Shown here: positions 1-8,078 of the stretch, one piece after another
How the letters are laid out: each line of letters begins with the position of its first letter
Position numbering within the stretch: position 1 is the stretch's first letter
Origin: Mumia sp. Pv4-285
GTDB taxonomy: Bacteria; Actinomycetota; Actinomycetes; Propionibacteriales; Nocardioidaceae
Length of the DNA: 64,000 nt
Reading direction: 5' to 3'
Assembly: GCF_041320275.1 (NCBI RefSeq)
Contig: NZ_CP162023.1
Span: 1,054,001 to 1,118,000, forward strand
Made by a program: the position numbers and the translations under genes
The notes under the pieces: model-generated
What the model was told of the DNA's origin: nothing
Database searches by the model: none
The model's input: the letters and a program-made list of their open reading frames with translations, nothing else

Positions 1-192
1 GACCTCGACGACCTCGACCGGTCGCGGTGGATCAACCTGACCGGCGTGTCCGGCCACGCCTACCACCGCAACTACGTCGACCAGACGGAGCTGTGGGCGG
101 AGGGCAGGACCTTGCCGTGGGTCTTCACGGCGAAGAAGGTCGAGGATGCCGCCGAGGACACCCTCACCCTGACCCCCGACCTGGAGGGTTAG
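1..192 (+). CDS. Penicillin acylase family protein, C-terminal end (partial)
   Basis: The open frame enters from the left edge and ends at TAG 190-192, giving the last 63 residues. The stretch SGHAYHRNYVDQTELW followed by GRTLPW resembles the conserved C-terminal end of penicillin amidase-type Ntn hydrolases, where a GxSGHP..Y.DQ..LW motif precedes a W-P-F turn. Such enzymes are usually exported, self-cleaving amidases that act on acyl-homoserine lactones, beta-lactams or other amides. The catalytic N-terminal serine lies outside the window, so substrate and activity cannot be judged. A repeat-laden inverted repeat follows at once and may end its transcript. Confidence 0.7.
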   Translation, partial: DLDDLDRSRWINLTGVSGHAYHRNYVDQTELWAEGRTLPWVFTAKKVEDAAEDTLTLTPDLEG

Positions 193-196
193 AGCG

Positions 197-397
197 GGTC
201 TCGATCGCTTCGCGCCTCGACCAGCGGTGGTAGGGCCGCCTCGACCAGCGGTGGTAGGGCCGCCTCGACCAGCGGTGGTAGGGCCGCCTCGACCAGCGGT
301 GGTAGGGCCGCCTCGACCAGCGGTGGTAGGGCCGCCTCGACCAGCGGCCCCCCTGCTTCGTTGGTCGAGGCCGGAGCGCCAGCGGAGGATCGAGACC
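197..397. repeat. Inverted-repeat element carrying five and a half 24-bp tandem repeats
   Basis: A 24-bp unit beginning CGCCTCGACCAGCGG is repeated without change at 213-236, 237-260, 261-284, 285-308 and 309-332, with a partial copy at 333-347. The array sits inside a larger inverted repeat: GGTCTCGATC at 197-206 pairs with GATCGAGACC at 388-397, and CCTCGACC at 215-222 pairs with GGTCGAGG at 363-370. It fills the gap between two convergent genes and could form a bidirectional terminator. Inverted repeats of the type GGTCTCGA...TCGAGACC are common between genes in Nocardioides-like genomes; the internal array looks like a slippage expansion of one arm. Confidence 0.85.
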
Positions 398-404
398 GGC
401 TTCG

Positions 405-974
405 TCAGCGGGCCGGCAGGATCAGCGTCCGCTCCGGAGTGACGGCGACATCGACGCGCTGGTCGTGGGGCTCCGGACCGACGTCGTCGACGATCTCGTG
501 GTCGTGCACGAGCGCCACCCGGGCCACCTCCGGACGTGCTTGGAGCGCCGCGTCGTAGAACCCGCCCCCACGGCCCAGCCGATAACCGGAGGTGTCGACC
601 GCGAGCGCGGGGACGAGCACCACTTCGACTCGATCCAGGGCGTCCGGGTCGTCGTCCCCGGTGGGCTCCGGGATCCCGAACCGACCGACGGCGAGCGCGT
701 CGCGACCGGTGTAGCGCAGCCACGTCATGCGGCGTCCAGGCAGTGCACGCGGCACCACGACCACGACCCCGTCGGCGAGGAGCCGGTCGAGCAGCGGCCA
801 GGTCGGTGGCTCGCCGGCGATCGACAGGTACGCGGCGACCCGGCGGACTGCGCGCTCGTGGACGACTGCGCTCGCGCGGACGGCGAGTGCCGCCGCGGCC
901 GCCTCCAGCGCCCGCTCGTCGAGCGTGGACCGGCGCTCGAGGAGGACCTCGCGCAGGCGCTGCTTCTCGGTCAC
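405..974 (-). CDS. 5-formyltetrahydrofolate cyclo-ligase
   Basis: This 189-residue protein belongs to the 5-FTHF cyclo-ligase family, which uses ATP to convert 5-formyl-THF (folinate) to 5,10-methenyl-THF in the cytoplasm. Visible motifs are the N-terminal basic KQRLRE...R helix, VVVPRALPGRRMTWLRY and the glycine-rich GYRLGRGGGFYD signature at about residues 128-139 that binds the phosphate. Length matches the family. The GTG start at 974 lies six bases after a TACCGT hexamer (986 down to 981), so the mRNA is probably leaderless. It is divergent from galU with only 30 nt between start codons; the same neighbour pair is found in mycobacteria. Confidence 0.9.
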   Translation of the reverse strand: MTEKQRLREVLLERRSTLDERALEAAAAALAVRASAVVHERAVRRVAAYLSIAGEPPTWPLLDRLLADGVVVVVPRALPGRRMTWLRYTGRDALAVGRFGIPEPTGDDDPDALDRVEVVLVPALAVDTSGYRLGRGGGFYDAALQARPEVARVALVHDHEIVDDVGPEPHDQRVDVAVTPERTLILPAR

Positions 975-980
975 ACCCCG

Positions 981-997
981 ACGGTAGTGCCTACGAT
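981..997. promoter_or_regulatory. Overlapping divergent promoters of the cyclo-ligase and galU
   Basis: The minus-strand hexamer TACCGT occupies 986-981 and the plus-strand hexamer TACGAT 992-997, five bases apart. Each is followed by 6-7 nt and then a start codon (GTG 974, ATG 1005), which puts predicted transcription starts at or next to the start codons. The -35 region of each promoter must lie in or beyond the other promoter, so the two polymerases cannot bind at the same time. Confidence 0.65.
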
Positions 998-1004
998 GTT
1001 CGGC

Positions 1005-2390
1005 ATGAGCGCAGAGGGACTGACGGCCGCCCGTTCGGCGATGGAGGCGGCTGGTGTCCCGCCCCGAGCGATCGAGGTGTTCGCGCACTACTACGCCGAG
1101 CTCGAGGCCGGCGCGACCGGGATGATTCCCGAGGACGAGGTGGACCCGATCGAGGCGCCGCCACGCCTCGCGGACGCCGAGGTGGACGAGGCGACGATCC
1201 GCGACGCTCTCGCGCGAACGGTCGTGATCAAGCTGAACGGCGGCCTCGGGACGTCGATGGGCATGGACAAGGCCAAGTCCCTCCTCCCGGTACGCGGGGA
1301 CCGCTCCTTCCTCGACGTGCTGGCCGCGCAGGTGCTGAGGGTCCGCGAGGTCTACGACGTCGCCCTGCCGCTGCTCCTCATGGACAGCTTCCGCACGCGC
1401 GACGACTCCCTCGCGGCGCTCGCGGCCCACCCGGACCTCGAGATCGACGGGCTGCCGCTGGACTTCCTCCAGAACAAGGAGCCGAAGCTCCGCTCCGACG
1501 ACCTCACGCCGGTGTCGTGGCCGACCGACCCCAACCTCGAGTGGACGCCTCCCGGCCACGGAGACCTCTACACGGCGCTCGACGCCTCCGGTGCGCTCCA
1601 GGCGCTGCTCGATGCGGGCTACCGGTACGCGTCGGTGTCGAACTCCGACAACCTCGGCAGCTACCCGAACCCGAGGATGGCGGGCTGGTTCGCCCAGTCG
1701 GGTGCGCCGTACGCGGCCGAGGTCTGCCGGCGCACGGCGGCCGACGTGAAGGGCGGCTACCTCGTGCGCCGCAAGTCCGACGGCCGGCTCGTCCTGCGGG
1801 AGACGGCGCAGACACCGAAGGAGGACCAGGCCCTCGCCGACGACATCACCCGCCACCGGTGGTTCCACACCAACAACCTCTGGTTCGACCTCGAGGCGCT
1901 GGCCGCCGTGATCGAGGAGAGCGACGGAGTCCTCGGCCTGCCGCTCATCCGCAACGTGAAGACCGTGGACCCGACCGACTCCCGGTCGCCCGAGGTCATC
2001 CAGATCGAGAGCGCGATGGGTGCCGCGGTCCAGGTCTTCGACGGTGCGGTGGCGATCGAGGTCGAGCGTGAGCGGTTCCTGCCGGTCAAGACCACCGACG
2101 ACCTCCTTCTCGTACGCTCCGACTTCTACGACCTCGACGACGACTTCCACCTGGTCGCGCGGCGCGACGAAGCCCCGCTCGTGAGGCTCGACAAGGGCTG
2201 CTACAAGCTCGTCCACGACTTCGACGCGCGCTTCCCGGCAGGCCCGGTCTCGCTCGTCGATGCGACCGGGTTCACGGTGGCCGGAGACTGGACGTTCGGT
2301 GCCGACGTCCGTGTCGTCGGCGACGTCACGGTGCCCGCAGACGGCTCACCAGGGACGATCGACGACGGCACCGTGCTCGAAGGGCCCTAG
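1005..2390 (+). CDS. galU: UTP--glucose-1-phosphate uridylyltransferase (eukaryotic-type UGPase)
   Basis: A 461-residue UDPGP-type nucleotidyltransferase, which makes UDP-glucose from UTP and glucose-1-phosphate. The nucleotide-binding loop is at residues 73-96 (VVIKLNGGLGTSMG, then KAKSLLPV), followed by LDFLQNKEPKL, the PPGHGDLY substrate loop and SNSDNLG. The length and NGGLGT motif indicate the UGP1-like rather than the short GalU fold. I chose ATG 1005 because TACGAT (992-997) lies seven bases upstream, fitting a leaderless transcript; ATG 996 is inside that hexamer. UDP-glucose would feed the UDP-glucose dehydrogenase of the distant EPS locus. The gene opens the moeA-moaC-mog-rimJ-sepX series, as in mycobacteria. 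Confidence 0.92.
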   Translation: MSAEGLTAARSAMEAAGVPPRAIEVFAHYYAELEAGATGMIPEDEVDPIEAPPRLADAEVDEATIRDALARTVVIKLNGGLGTSMGMDKAKSLLPVRGDRSFLDVLAAQVLRVREVYDVALPLLLMDSFRTRDDSLAALAAHPDLEIDGLPLDFLQNKEPKLRSDDLTPVSWPTDPNLEWTPPGHGDLYTALDASGALQALLDAGYRYASVSNSDNLGSYPNPRMAGWFAQSGAPYAAEVCRRTAADVKGGYLVRRKSDGRLVLRETAQTPKEDQALADDITRHRWFHTNNLWFDLEALAAVIEESDGVLGLPLIRNVKTVDPTDSRSPEVIQIESAMGAAVQVFDGAVAIEVERERFLPVKTTDDLLLVRSDFYDLDDDFHLVARRDEAPLVRLDKGCYKLVHDFDARFPAGPVSLVDATGFTVAGDWTFGADVRVVGDVTVPADGSPGTIDDGTVLEGP

Positions 2391-2400
2391 GCTGTCGCCC

Positions 2401-3621
2401 ATGCGTACCGTCGACGAGCACCTCGCGAAGCTGCTCGACCTGATCGGACCGCTGCAGCCGTACGACCAGCCGCTGCTCGAGTCGCTCGGCCTGCCGCTGG
2501 TCGACGACGTGGTGAGCCCGATCGACCTGCCCCGGTTCACGAACTCCGCCATGGACGGGTATGCCGTCCGCGCGGCCGACGTCCAGGGCGCCAACCGGGA
2601 GTTCCCGGTGACGCTGCCGGTCGTCGGCGAGCAGGCCGCCGGGTCGAGCACCCCGACAGCGCTCACCTCGAAGACCGCCGTCAAGATCATGACCGGCGCT
2701 CCGATCCCGTCCGGCGCCGACACGGTCGTCCCGATCGAGCTCACCGACGGCGGAGACGCGGACGTCCAGATCTTCCAGGCGAGGCGCGCGGGCGAGAACG
2801 TGCGTCCGGCGGGGGAGGACGTCGCGGCAGGCGAGATCGTCGCCGAGGCCGGTACGGTGCTCGGCGCTCGTGAGGTCGGCCTCCTCGCCTCGCTCGGGTT
2901 CGCGCGGCTCCGGGCACGGCCACGCCCGAGGGTCGTGGTGCTGTCGACCGGGTCGGAGCTCCGGGAGCCTGGCGCGCGCCTCGACTACGACTCGATCTAC
3001 GACGGCAACTCCTACATGCTCGCGGCGTGCGCCAGGGCCGCGGGCGCGATCGCCTACCGGGTCGGCATCACTTCGGACGATCCGCGTGAGTTCGCCGACG
3101 TCCTCAACGACCAGCTCGTCCGCGCCGACCTCGTGGTCACGAGCGGCGGCATCAGCAAGGGGGCGTACGACGTGGTGAAGGCCGCGCTGACCGACGTCGG
3201 CACCGTCGAGTTCGCCGAGGTCGCGATGCAGCCGGGCAAGCCGCAGGGCTTCGGGACGGTCGGCGAGGAGAAGACCCCGATCGTCACGCTGCCCGGCAAC
3301 CCGGTCTCCTCCTACGTCTCGTTCGAGGTCTTCGTACTGCCGATGCTGCGTCGCATGATGGGCAAGCTCCCGTACCGGCGGCCGCTGGTCCAGGCCACGA
3401 TGACGGAGGAGATCCGCTCGCCCTCCGGCCGCCGGCAGTACCTGCGGGGCTGGTTCGAGGTGTCCTCGCGCGGCGCTCGGGTCACCCCGGTCAGCGGCCC
3501 GGGGTCCCACCTCGTCGCCGGACTGTCGCGGGCCAACTGCCTCGTGGTCGTGGACGAGGACGAGACAGCCCTGCACGTCGGTGACACGGCCAAGGTCCTC
3601 GTCCTGGACCGGGACTTCTGA
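2401..3621 (+). CDS. moeA: Molybdopterin molybdotransferase MoeA
   Basis: This 406-residue protein inserts molybdate into adenylated molybdopterin, the last step of molybdenum cofactor synthesis. The N-terminal MoeA region carries [14 protein letters not shown] and [18 protein letters not shown]; a MoCF-binding domain at about residues 180-315 has [21 protein letters not shown] and the PGKPQGFG and LPGNPVSS loops; a small C-terminal domain follows. ATG 2401 is seven bases after TAGGCT (2388-2393), a hexamer that contains the galU stop codon itself, so moeA probably has its own leaderless promoter. It overlaps moaC by one base (TGATG). Confidence 0.94.
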   Translation: MRTVDEHLAKLLDLIGPLQPYDQPLLESLGLPLVDDVVSPIDLPRFTNSAMDGYAVRAADVQGANREFPVTLPVVGEQAAGSSTPTALTSKTAVKIMTGAPIPSGADTVVPIELTDGGDADVQIFQARRAGENVRPAGEDVAAGEIVAEAGTVLGAREVGLLASLGFARLRARPRPRVVVLSTGSELREPGARLDYDSIYDGNSYMLAACARAAGAIAYRVGITSDDPREFADVLNDQLVRADLVVTSGGISKGAYDVVKAALTDVGTVEFAEVAMQPGKPQGFGTVGEEKTPIVTLPGNPVSSYVSFEVFVLPMLRRMMGKLPYRRPLVQATMTEEIRSPSGRRQYLRGWFEVSSRGARVTPVSGPGSHLVAGLSRANCLVVVDEDETALHVGDTAKVLVLDRDF

Positions 3622-4124
3622 TGGCCGAGACCCACCCGTCCGCCGAGCCGGAGACCAAGAGGCGGCTGACGCACGTCGACGAGCACGGCGCGGCCCGCAT
3701 GGTCGACGTCTCGGACAAGGACGAGACGCGTCGGGAGGCGCGCGCCACCGGTTTCGTCCGTACGACGCCGGAGGTCGTCGCGCTGCTGCGTTCCGGTGAC
3801 GTGCCGAAGGGCGACGCGCTGGGCGTGGCGCGGGTCGCCGGCATCATGGCCACAAAACGGACGCCTGACCTCGTCCCGCTGTGCCACCCCTTGCCGATCA
3901 CGGGGGTCGAGGTCGACCTCGAGGTCACGGACGACGGCGTGGCGATCACCTCGACGGTCCGCACCCGCGGGCGTACCGGAGTCGAGATGGAGGCGCTCAC
4001 CTCGGTCAGCGTCGCGGCGCTGACCGTCGTCGACATGATCAAGGCGGTGGACAAGCACGCGGTGATCACCGACGTGCAGGTCCGGGCGAAGTCGGGCGGC
4101 AAGAGCGGAGACTGGTCGGCGTGA
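3621..4124 (+). CDS. moaC: Cyclic pyranopterin monophosphate synthase MoaC
   Basis: The 167-residue product rearranges the GTP-derived intermediate made by MoaA into cyclic pyranopterin monophosphate. Family motifs are MVDVSDK at the N-terminus, [19 protein letters not shown] with the conserved His, [20 protein letters not shown]-like sequence and a Lys-rich C-terminus. The N-terminal twenty residues are a variable extension. The start overlaps the moeA stop by one base and the stop overlaps the next GTG by four, so moeA-moaC-mog are translationally coupled. moaA is not present in the window. Confidence 0.94.
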   Translation: MAETHPSAEPETKRRLTHVDEHGAARMVDVSDKDETRREARATGFVRTTPEVVALLRSGDVPKGDALGVARVAGIMATKRTPDLVPLCHPLPITGVEVDLEVTDDGVAITSTVRTRGRTGVEMEALTSVSVAALTVVDMIKAVDKHAVITDVQVRAKSGGKSGDWSA

Positions 4125-4615
4125 AGGCACTCGTGGTGACGTGCTCCAACCGCGCCGCTGCCGGGGTCTACGAGGACACGACCGGGCCGATGATCGTGAC
4201 TGCGCTGCGGGAGTGGGGCTTCGAGGTGGACGACGCGGTCGTCGTCCCCGACGGTGACCCTGTCGAGGAGGCGCTGCGTGAGGCCGTCGAGTACCGCTAC
4301 GACGCAGTGGTCACTACCGGCGGCACCGGTGTCAGTCCCACCGACGCGACTCCCGAGGCCACCCGGGCGCTCCTCGACCGCGAGCTTCCCGGGGTCGCGG
4401 AGGCGATCCGTGCGTACGGCGTCGCCGCTGGCGTGCCCACCGCGATGCTGTCGCGGGGTACGGCCGGGGTCGCCGACCAGACGGTGATCGTGAACCTCCC
4501 CGGCTCGAGCGGCGGGGTGCGCGACGGGCTCGCGGTCCTCTCCGGTGTGCTCGTGCACGCCGTCGAGCAGGTCGCGGGTGTCGACCACGTCCGCGATGAA
4601 GGCGGTGCGTCCTGA
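4121..4615 (+). CDS. mog: MogA/MoaB family molybdopterin adenylyltransferase
   Basis: A 164-residue single MoCF-domain protein expected to adenylate molybdopterin ahead of metal insertion by MoeA. Motifs seen are [16 protein letters not shown], the binding loop [17 protein letters not shown] (about residues 65-81) and [13 protein letters not shown]. The GTG start at 4121 overlaps the moaC stop (GTGA). MogA (adenylyltransferase) and MoaB cannot be told apart by sequence alone; the position beside moeA and moaC supports cofactor synthesis. Confidence 0.88.
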   Translation: MKALVVTCSNRAAAGVYEDTTGPMIVTALREWGFEVDDAVVVPDGDPVEEALREAVEYRYDAVVTTGGTGVSPTDATPEATRALLDRELPGVAEAIRAYGVAAGVPTAMLSRGTAGVADQTVIVNLPGSSGGVRDGLAVLSGVLVHAVEQVAGVDHVRDEGGAS

Positions 4616-5220
4616 GCACGGGCTGGCCGGCGACGCTCCACCACGGGCCCGTGGGACTGCGCCCGATCCGCCGCAGCGACGCCCGTGTCTGGGCGCGGCT
4701 GCGCCGTGACTCGGCGGAGTGGCTTGGGCGCTGGGAGGCGACGCTGCCGAGCAGCGTCCCCTCGGGCAACCGTTCGTACAGCGCCGCAGTGCGTTCGTTG
4801 CGCCAGCAGGCGGCGCAGGGAAGGACGCTTCCGTTCGTCACCACCTACGGCAGCGACGAGATGGTCGGCCAGGTCACCGTGTCCGGCATCACCTGGGGGT
4901 CGGCACGCTGGGCGCAGATCGGCTACTGGGTCTCGCGTGGCCATGCGGGCCGTGGCATCACCACCACCGCGGTCGCGATGGCGACCGACCACTGCTTCGA
5001 GGTGCTGGGCCTGCACCGGATCGAGATCGCGATCCGCCCTGAGAACACCGCCAGCCTGCGGGTCGTCGAGAAGCTCGGGTTCGACCGCGTCGGGCTCGCC
5101 CCTCGCTACCTGCACATCGACGGCGACTGGCGCGACCACCTGCTCTTCGCTGTCACGTCCGAGCAGGTCGTGCCCGGTGGACTCATCGCCCGCGTCGGCA
5201 CCGCCGGCGCCGAGCACTGA
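4612..5220 (+). CDS. RimJ/RimL-type GNAT N-acetyltransferase
   Basis: A GNAT-fold acetyltransferase of the RimJ class, expected to acetylate an N-terminal amine or another small amine with acetyl-CoA. Motifs include LRPIRRSDARVWARLR, a beta4 segment IGYWVSRGHAGRGITTTAV (the acetyl-CoA pyrophosphate loop is GHAGRG), HRIEIAIRPENTASLRVVEKLGF and a C-terminal WRDHLLFA. Homologues carry about ten residues (WPxxLxxGPV) before LRP. These are encoded here only if translation starts at CTG 4612, which overlaps the mog stop as CTGA and has AAGGCGG at 4599-4605. The conventional alternative is GTG 4651, which trims 13 residues. The place after mog and before sepX is conserved in actinobacteria. Confidence 0.8.
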   Translation: MSTGWPATLHHGPVGLRPIRRSDARVWARLRRDSAEWLGRWEATLPSSVPSGNRSYSAAVRSLRQQAAQGRTLPFVTTYGSDEMVGQVTVSGITWGSARWAQIGYWVSRGHAGRGITTTAVAMATDHCFEVLGLHRIEIAIRPENTASLRVVEKLGFDRVGLAPRYLHIDGDWRDHLLFAVTSEQVVPGGLIARVGTAGAEH

Positions 5221-5294
5221 CCGGTCCGAACCTCCTCGCGACACACCGCGCGAGGTCCCCGAGAGGCATGGGCACTACCGCGTACGGTTCTTCC

Positions 5295-6218
5295 GTGGGT
5301 ACGGGTCTCATCTTCGCAGCCGTGATCGCCATCTGGGTGGCGTACGGCGTTCCTCTGGCGCTGCGGCGTCACGAGGAGGCGAGTCGAGCCGGTTCCGTCA
5401 GCAGCTTCTCCGGAGCGCTCAGGGTGCTCACCCACCGCAAGGACGCCACGTCGTCCGACTCGTCGTCCGCGTCCTCGTCGGACGAGCCGGTCGAGACGTC
5501 GCAGGACGAGACCACCGATACGGCCGCCGAGGCGGCTGAGCCGGCTGAGCCGCCGGTCGAGGCTCCTGCGCCGCACCGCTACAACCGTCGTGCCGCCCGC
5601 ATCGCGGCCCGACGTCGCCGTCGGGTCCTCCTCGTCCTCCTCACGGCGTGCGCGGTGGTCGGCGGTCTCGCGATCGCCGGCATCCTGCTGCCGTGGGCGC
5701 CCGCGATCCCCGCCGGCGTGGTCGTCGCCTGGCTGGTCCTGTGCCGCGTGATGGTGCGCAGCGAGATCGGCCGACCGGTCCACATGCCGCGTGTCTTCAA
5801 CTCCGAGCGTCGCGCCGTCCGGAGCCGTCGGCGCCAGGAGCGCCGCAGCCAGCGGCGCGCCAGCCGCGAGGCGCACGACGACCCGGAGCTCCAGATCGAC
5901 CCCGACTCCGAGCTGACCGTCGTGCTGTCCGGTCAGTTCGAGGACCACGACCCCCAGCGCCGCAACGTCATGGAACGTGGTCCGCTCCCCGCAGGCGCCC
6001 TCGACCAGCAGGTCCTGGACGCCGTGCCGGTGACCACCGCATCGGGCACGACCCTCTGGGATCCGGTGCCCGTGACGCTGCCGACCTACGTCACGAAGCC
6101 GACCGCGGCACGCACCGTCCGCACGATCGACTTCGGGGACGGCCCGGCCGCCGACGGCGCTCGCGACGAGCGTTCGGACGGCGACACCGGCACCTCTCGT
6201 CGTGCCGTCGGAGACTGA
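5295..6218 (+). CDS. sepX: SepX/GlpR-type divisome membrane protein
   Basis: A 307-residue membrane protein. It has an N-terminal helix (GLIFAAVIAIWVAYGVPLAL) ending in the conserved basic LRRHEE, a long Ser/Glu-rich acidic linker, a second hydrophobic block of two helices (VLLVLLTACAVVGGLAIAG, then PAGVVVAWLVLCRVMV), a strongly basic segment and a disordered tail. This layout and the position after galU-moeA-rimJ match the actinobacterial SepX/GlpR family, which in Streptomyces and Corynebacterium works with DivIVA/Wag31 and the divisome. GTG 5295 follows TACGGT (5283-5288) by six bases; ATG 5268 is an alternative adding nine residues that homologues appear to lack. Naming rests on layout and synteny. 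Confidence 0.72.
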   Translation: MGTGLIFAAVIAIWVAYGVPLALRRHEEASRAGSVSSFSGALRVLTHRKDATSSDSSSASSSDEPVETSQDETTDTAAEAAEPAEPPVEAPAPHRYNRRAARIAARRRRRVLLVLLTACAVVGGLAIAGILLPWAPAIPAGVVVAWLVLCRVMVRSEIGRPVHMPRVFNSERRAVRSRRRQERRSQRRASREAHDDPELQIDPDSELTVVLSGQFEDHDPQRRNVMERGPLPAGALDQQVLDAVPVTTASGTTLWDPVPVTLPTYVTKPTAARTVRTIDFGDGPAADGARDERSDGDTGTSRRAVGD

Positions 6219-6281
6219 TCACGGGACCAGGGGGGCGGATTCGGGAGCGCCGCCCTCGCGTGGTAATCTCGATCTCGCTTT

Positions 6282-6357
6282 GGGGCTATGGCGCAGTTGG
6301 TAGCGCGTCTCGTTCGCAATGAGAAGGTCCGGGGTTCGAATCCCCGTAGCTCCACCA
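6282..6357 (+). tRNA. tRNA-Ala (anticodon CGC)
   Basis: A full cloverleaf reads GGGGCTA (acceptor), GCGC/GCGC D-stem, TCTCG-TTCGCAA-TGAGA anticodon arm with CGC at 6315-6317, CGGGG-TTCGAAT-CCCCG T-arm and TAGCTCC, discriminator A and an encoded CCA at 6355-6357. The third acceptor pair is G3:U70 (6284 with 6351), the identity element for alanyl-tRNA synthetase. TAATCT at 6264-6269 is a likely -10 box. Confidence 0.97.
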
Positions 6358-6360
6358 GCC

Positions 6361-6394
6361 GAAGGCCGGATCCACTCCCGTGGATCCGGCCTTC
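6361..6394 (+). terminator. Rho-independent-type terminator after tRNA-Ala
   Basis: GAAGGCCGGATCCA (6361-6374) and TGGATCCGGCCTTC (6381-6394) form a perfect 14-bp stem with a six-base loop. The downstream tract is only mildly T-rich, as is usual in high-GC actinobacteria. It separates the tRNA from the convergent lipoprotein gene. Confidence 0.8.
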
Positions 6395-6450
6395 GTCGTT
6401 CTGCGTTCGGGCACCAATGCCGTAGATCGGTGCCGGTATGTGGCACCGAT

Positions 6451-7104
6451 CTACCGCACTGATCTCTTCGGTGCGCCGGTCGCGACGTACGCGTCACCCT
6501 CGCACCGGGCGTTGAGCTGGACGGGCGCTCCCGTTGCGATCGCCTCTGTGGTGGCGGTCAGCTGCTCAGGAATGCGTACGAGCACCTCGACTGACGCCCA
6601 TCCGTCGACCTCGGGACCGCTGGAGCGTGTGACCCGCAGGTGCGCCTTGTCCGCGAGGTCGGGTGGTGCGACGCCAGAGCTGTCAGGTCCTGATTCCCAG
6701 ACCCCCTCGAGCCGAGCCGCGGCGACGCAGCGCGGATAGTCGCTCGCAAGGTGGAGACGGTCTGGCCAGTCGTCCACGTCCAGGCTCTGGTCGACGTACA
6801 GCGACGCCATCTCCGGTGGCTCGGTGACGATGACGACGGTGCCGGGATCGAAACCAGCAGCGGCGCGTACGGTGACGGGCGGACTCGACTCCAGCGCGGA
6901 CCCCTCGCAGTCGAGTGCGGCTGCGTCGCCGAGCACGGCGACGGCGGAAGGTGTCCGGAGGACGGAGACCGGGCGGTAGGCCGTGCCCGTGTGCTCGAGT
7001 CGGGTGCTGCAGTCCGGCCCATCGCCTTGCGGGCCCTCCGCGCAGCCGGCGACCCCGACGCCGAGCATCAGGGCGACCAGTGGCAGGGCGCGTGCGGTCG
7101 TCAC
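6451..7104 (-). CDS. Small exported lipoprotein of unknown function
   Basis: The 217-residue product has a lipoprotein signal peptide (basic start, hydrophobic LPLVALMLGVGV, lipobox VAGC near residue 20), so it should be anchored to the outer face of the membrane. The rest has five further cysteines but no motif I recognise. The GTG start at 7104 overlaps the stop of the DUF4349 gene as GTGA, so it is the last gene of a sigma factor/DUF4349/lipoprotein operon and is likely to work with that signalling unit, for example as an accessory sensor. The function is not known. Confidence 0.75.
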   Translation of the reverse strand: MTTARALPLVALMLGVGVAGCAEGPQGDGPDCSTRLEHTGTAYRPVSVLRTPSAVAVLGDAAALDCEGSALESSPPVTVRAAAGFDPGTVVIVTEPPEMASLYVDQSLDVDDWPDRLHLASDYPRCVAAARLEGVWESGPDSSGVAPPDLADKAHLRVTRSSGPEVDGWASVEVLVRIPEQLTATTEAIATGAPVQLNARCEGDAYVATGAPKRSVR

Positions 7105-8078
7105 CGTCGTACGACGCGGCGGCCGACGACGTACACGCCGCCGAGGAGGGCCAGGACCGCCGCCCACGGCAGCAGCACGCCGATGACGGTGACCGCCCCG
7201 TCGAAGGTCGCGACCAGCCCGTTCCAGCCCGACGTGAGCCCGCCGACGAAGCCGGAGGCGTCCGGCTCGTCCGCTTGCGTCGGTTCGGTGAGCTCGAGCT
7301 GGTACGTCGCCATCGCCACCTGGTCCGACAGCCCGCGTCGCTCGGCCTGCAAGGACTCCAGCTCACCCTGCCGCTGCGACAAGGTCTCCTCCGCCGCGAG
7401 CAGCGCGGCCGTGGTCGGCGCGTCGCTCACGAACTGCTGGAGGCGAGCGACGGATGCCTGCAGCGCGGAGATGCGCGCATCGAGGTCGCGCCCCTGCGCG
7501 GTGACGTCGGTGCTCTCGACCTGGAGGTCGGAGACGGCACCCAGGTCGCGTACCCGCGCGGTCGCGTCACCGGCGCGTGACGCCGGCACCCGCAGGCGGA
7601 GGGAGACCGACGTCGAGTCGCCGGACGTCGATTCCGATCGGTTCTCGACGCGGCCGCCTGCGGTGGTCACCCAGGTGGACAGGGCATCGGCTGCGGCCGG
7701 CGCGTCGTCGACCTCGACCGAGGCGTAGGTCGTCGTGATGATCTCGCGCGGTCCTGCCTCCGGCACGTCCTCGCGCGAAGCCTCCGTGCCGGGCTCGGCG
7801 ACGATCGCGCCGCCGTCGGCATCGGCTCCCGCGTCCTCGCTCGGCGTCTCCTGGACCAGTGAGCTGTCGCTCGCACTGTCGGATCCGTTCGGCTGCACCG
7901 CGGCCACGAAGAACCCGCCGAGCCCGAGGACCACCACGGCGGATGCCGCGACGAGAACGACCTTGCGGCGCTTACCGCGGCGGACCGAGTCGTCGTGGTC
8001 GATCGTCGAGGTGATCCTGCGGTACATCCGGTCGATCTGGTCGTCGGTGAGATCGGGGATCTCGGGCTGGACGGTCAT
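7101..8078 (-). CDS. DUF4349 membrane protein with anti-sigma-like cytoplasmic head
   Basis: This 325-residue protein has a 38-residue cytoplasmic head (PDLTDDQIDRMYRRI), a membrane helix at about 39-61, an acidic linker, a DUF4349 domain at about 110-265 containing a long coiled coil (195-255, heptads rich in Leu and Gln) and a second membrane helix at about 295-317. The head resembles the short cytoplasmic segments of anti-sigma factors, and the gene follows a sigma factor gene with a four-base ATGA overlap. An extracytoplasmic sensor that restrains the sigma factor is therefore plausible, but no zinc-binding HxxxCxxC motif is present, so the anti-sigma role is inference. Confidence 0.8.
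   Translation of the reverse strand: MTVQPEIPDLTDDQIDRMYRRITSTIDHDDSVRRGKRRKVVLVAASAVVVLGLGGFFVAAVQPNGSDSASDSSLVQETPSEDAGADADGGAIVAEPGTEASREDVPEAGPREIITTTYASVEVDDAPAAADALSTWVTTAGGRVENRSESTSGDSTSVSLRLRVPASRAGDATARVRDLGAVSDLQVESTDVTAQGRDLDARISALQASVARLQQFVSDAPTTAALLAAEETLSQRQGELESLQAERRGLSDQVAMATYQLELTEPTQADEPDASGFVGGLTSGWNGLVATFDGAVTVIGVLLPWAAVLALLGGVYVVGRRVVRR

Noticed and set aside
213-347. Possible CRISPR array
   Set aside because: The 24-bp units are directly adjacent, with no spacers between them, and no cas genes are near. It is a plain tandem repeat.
5268-5295. ATG 5268 as the start of sepX/glpR
   Set aside because: The nine extra residues look unlike the family N-terminus, and GTG 5295 has an ideally placed TACGGT box. 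The upstream start is not excluded.
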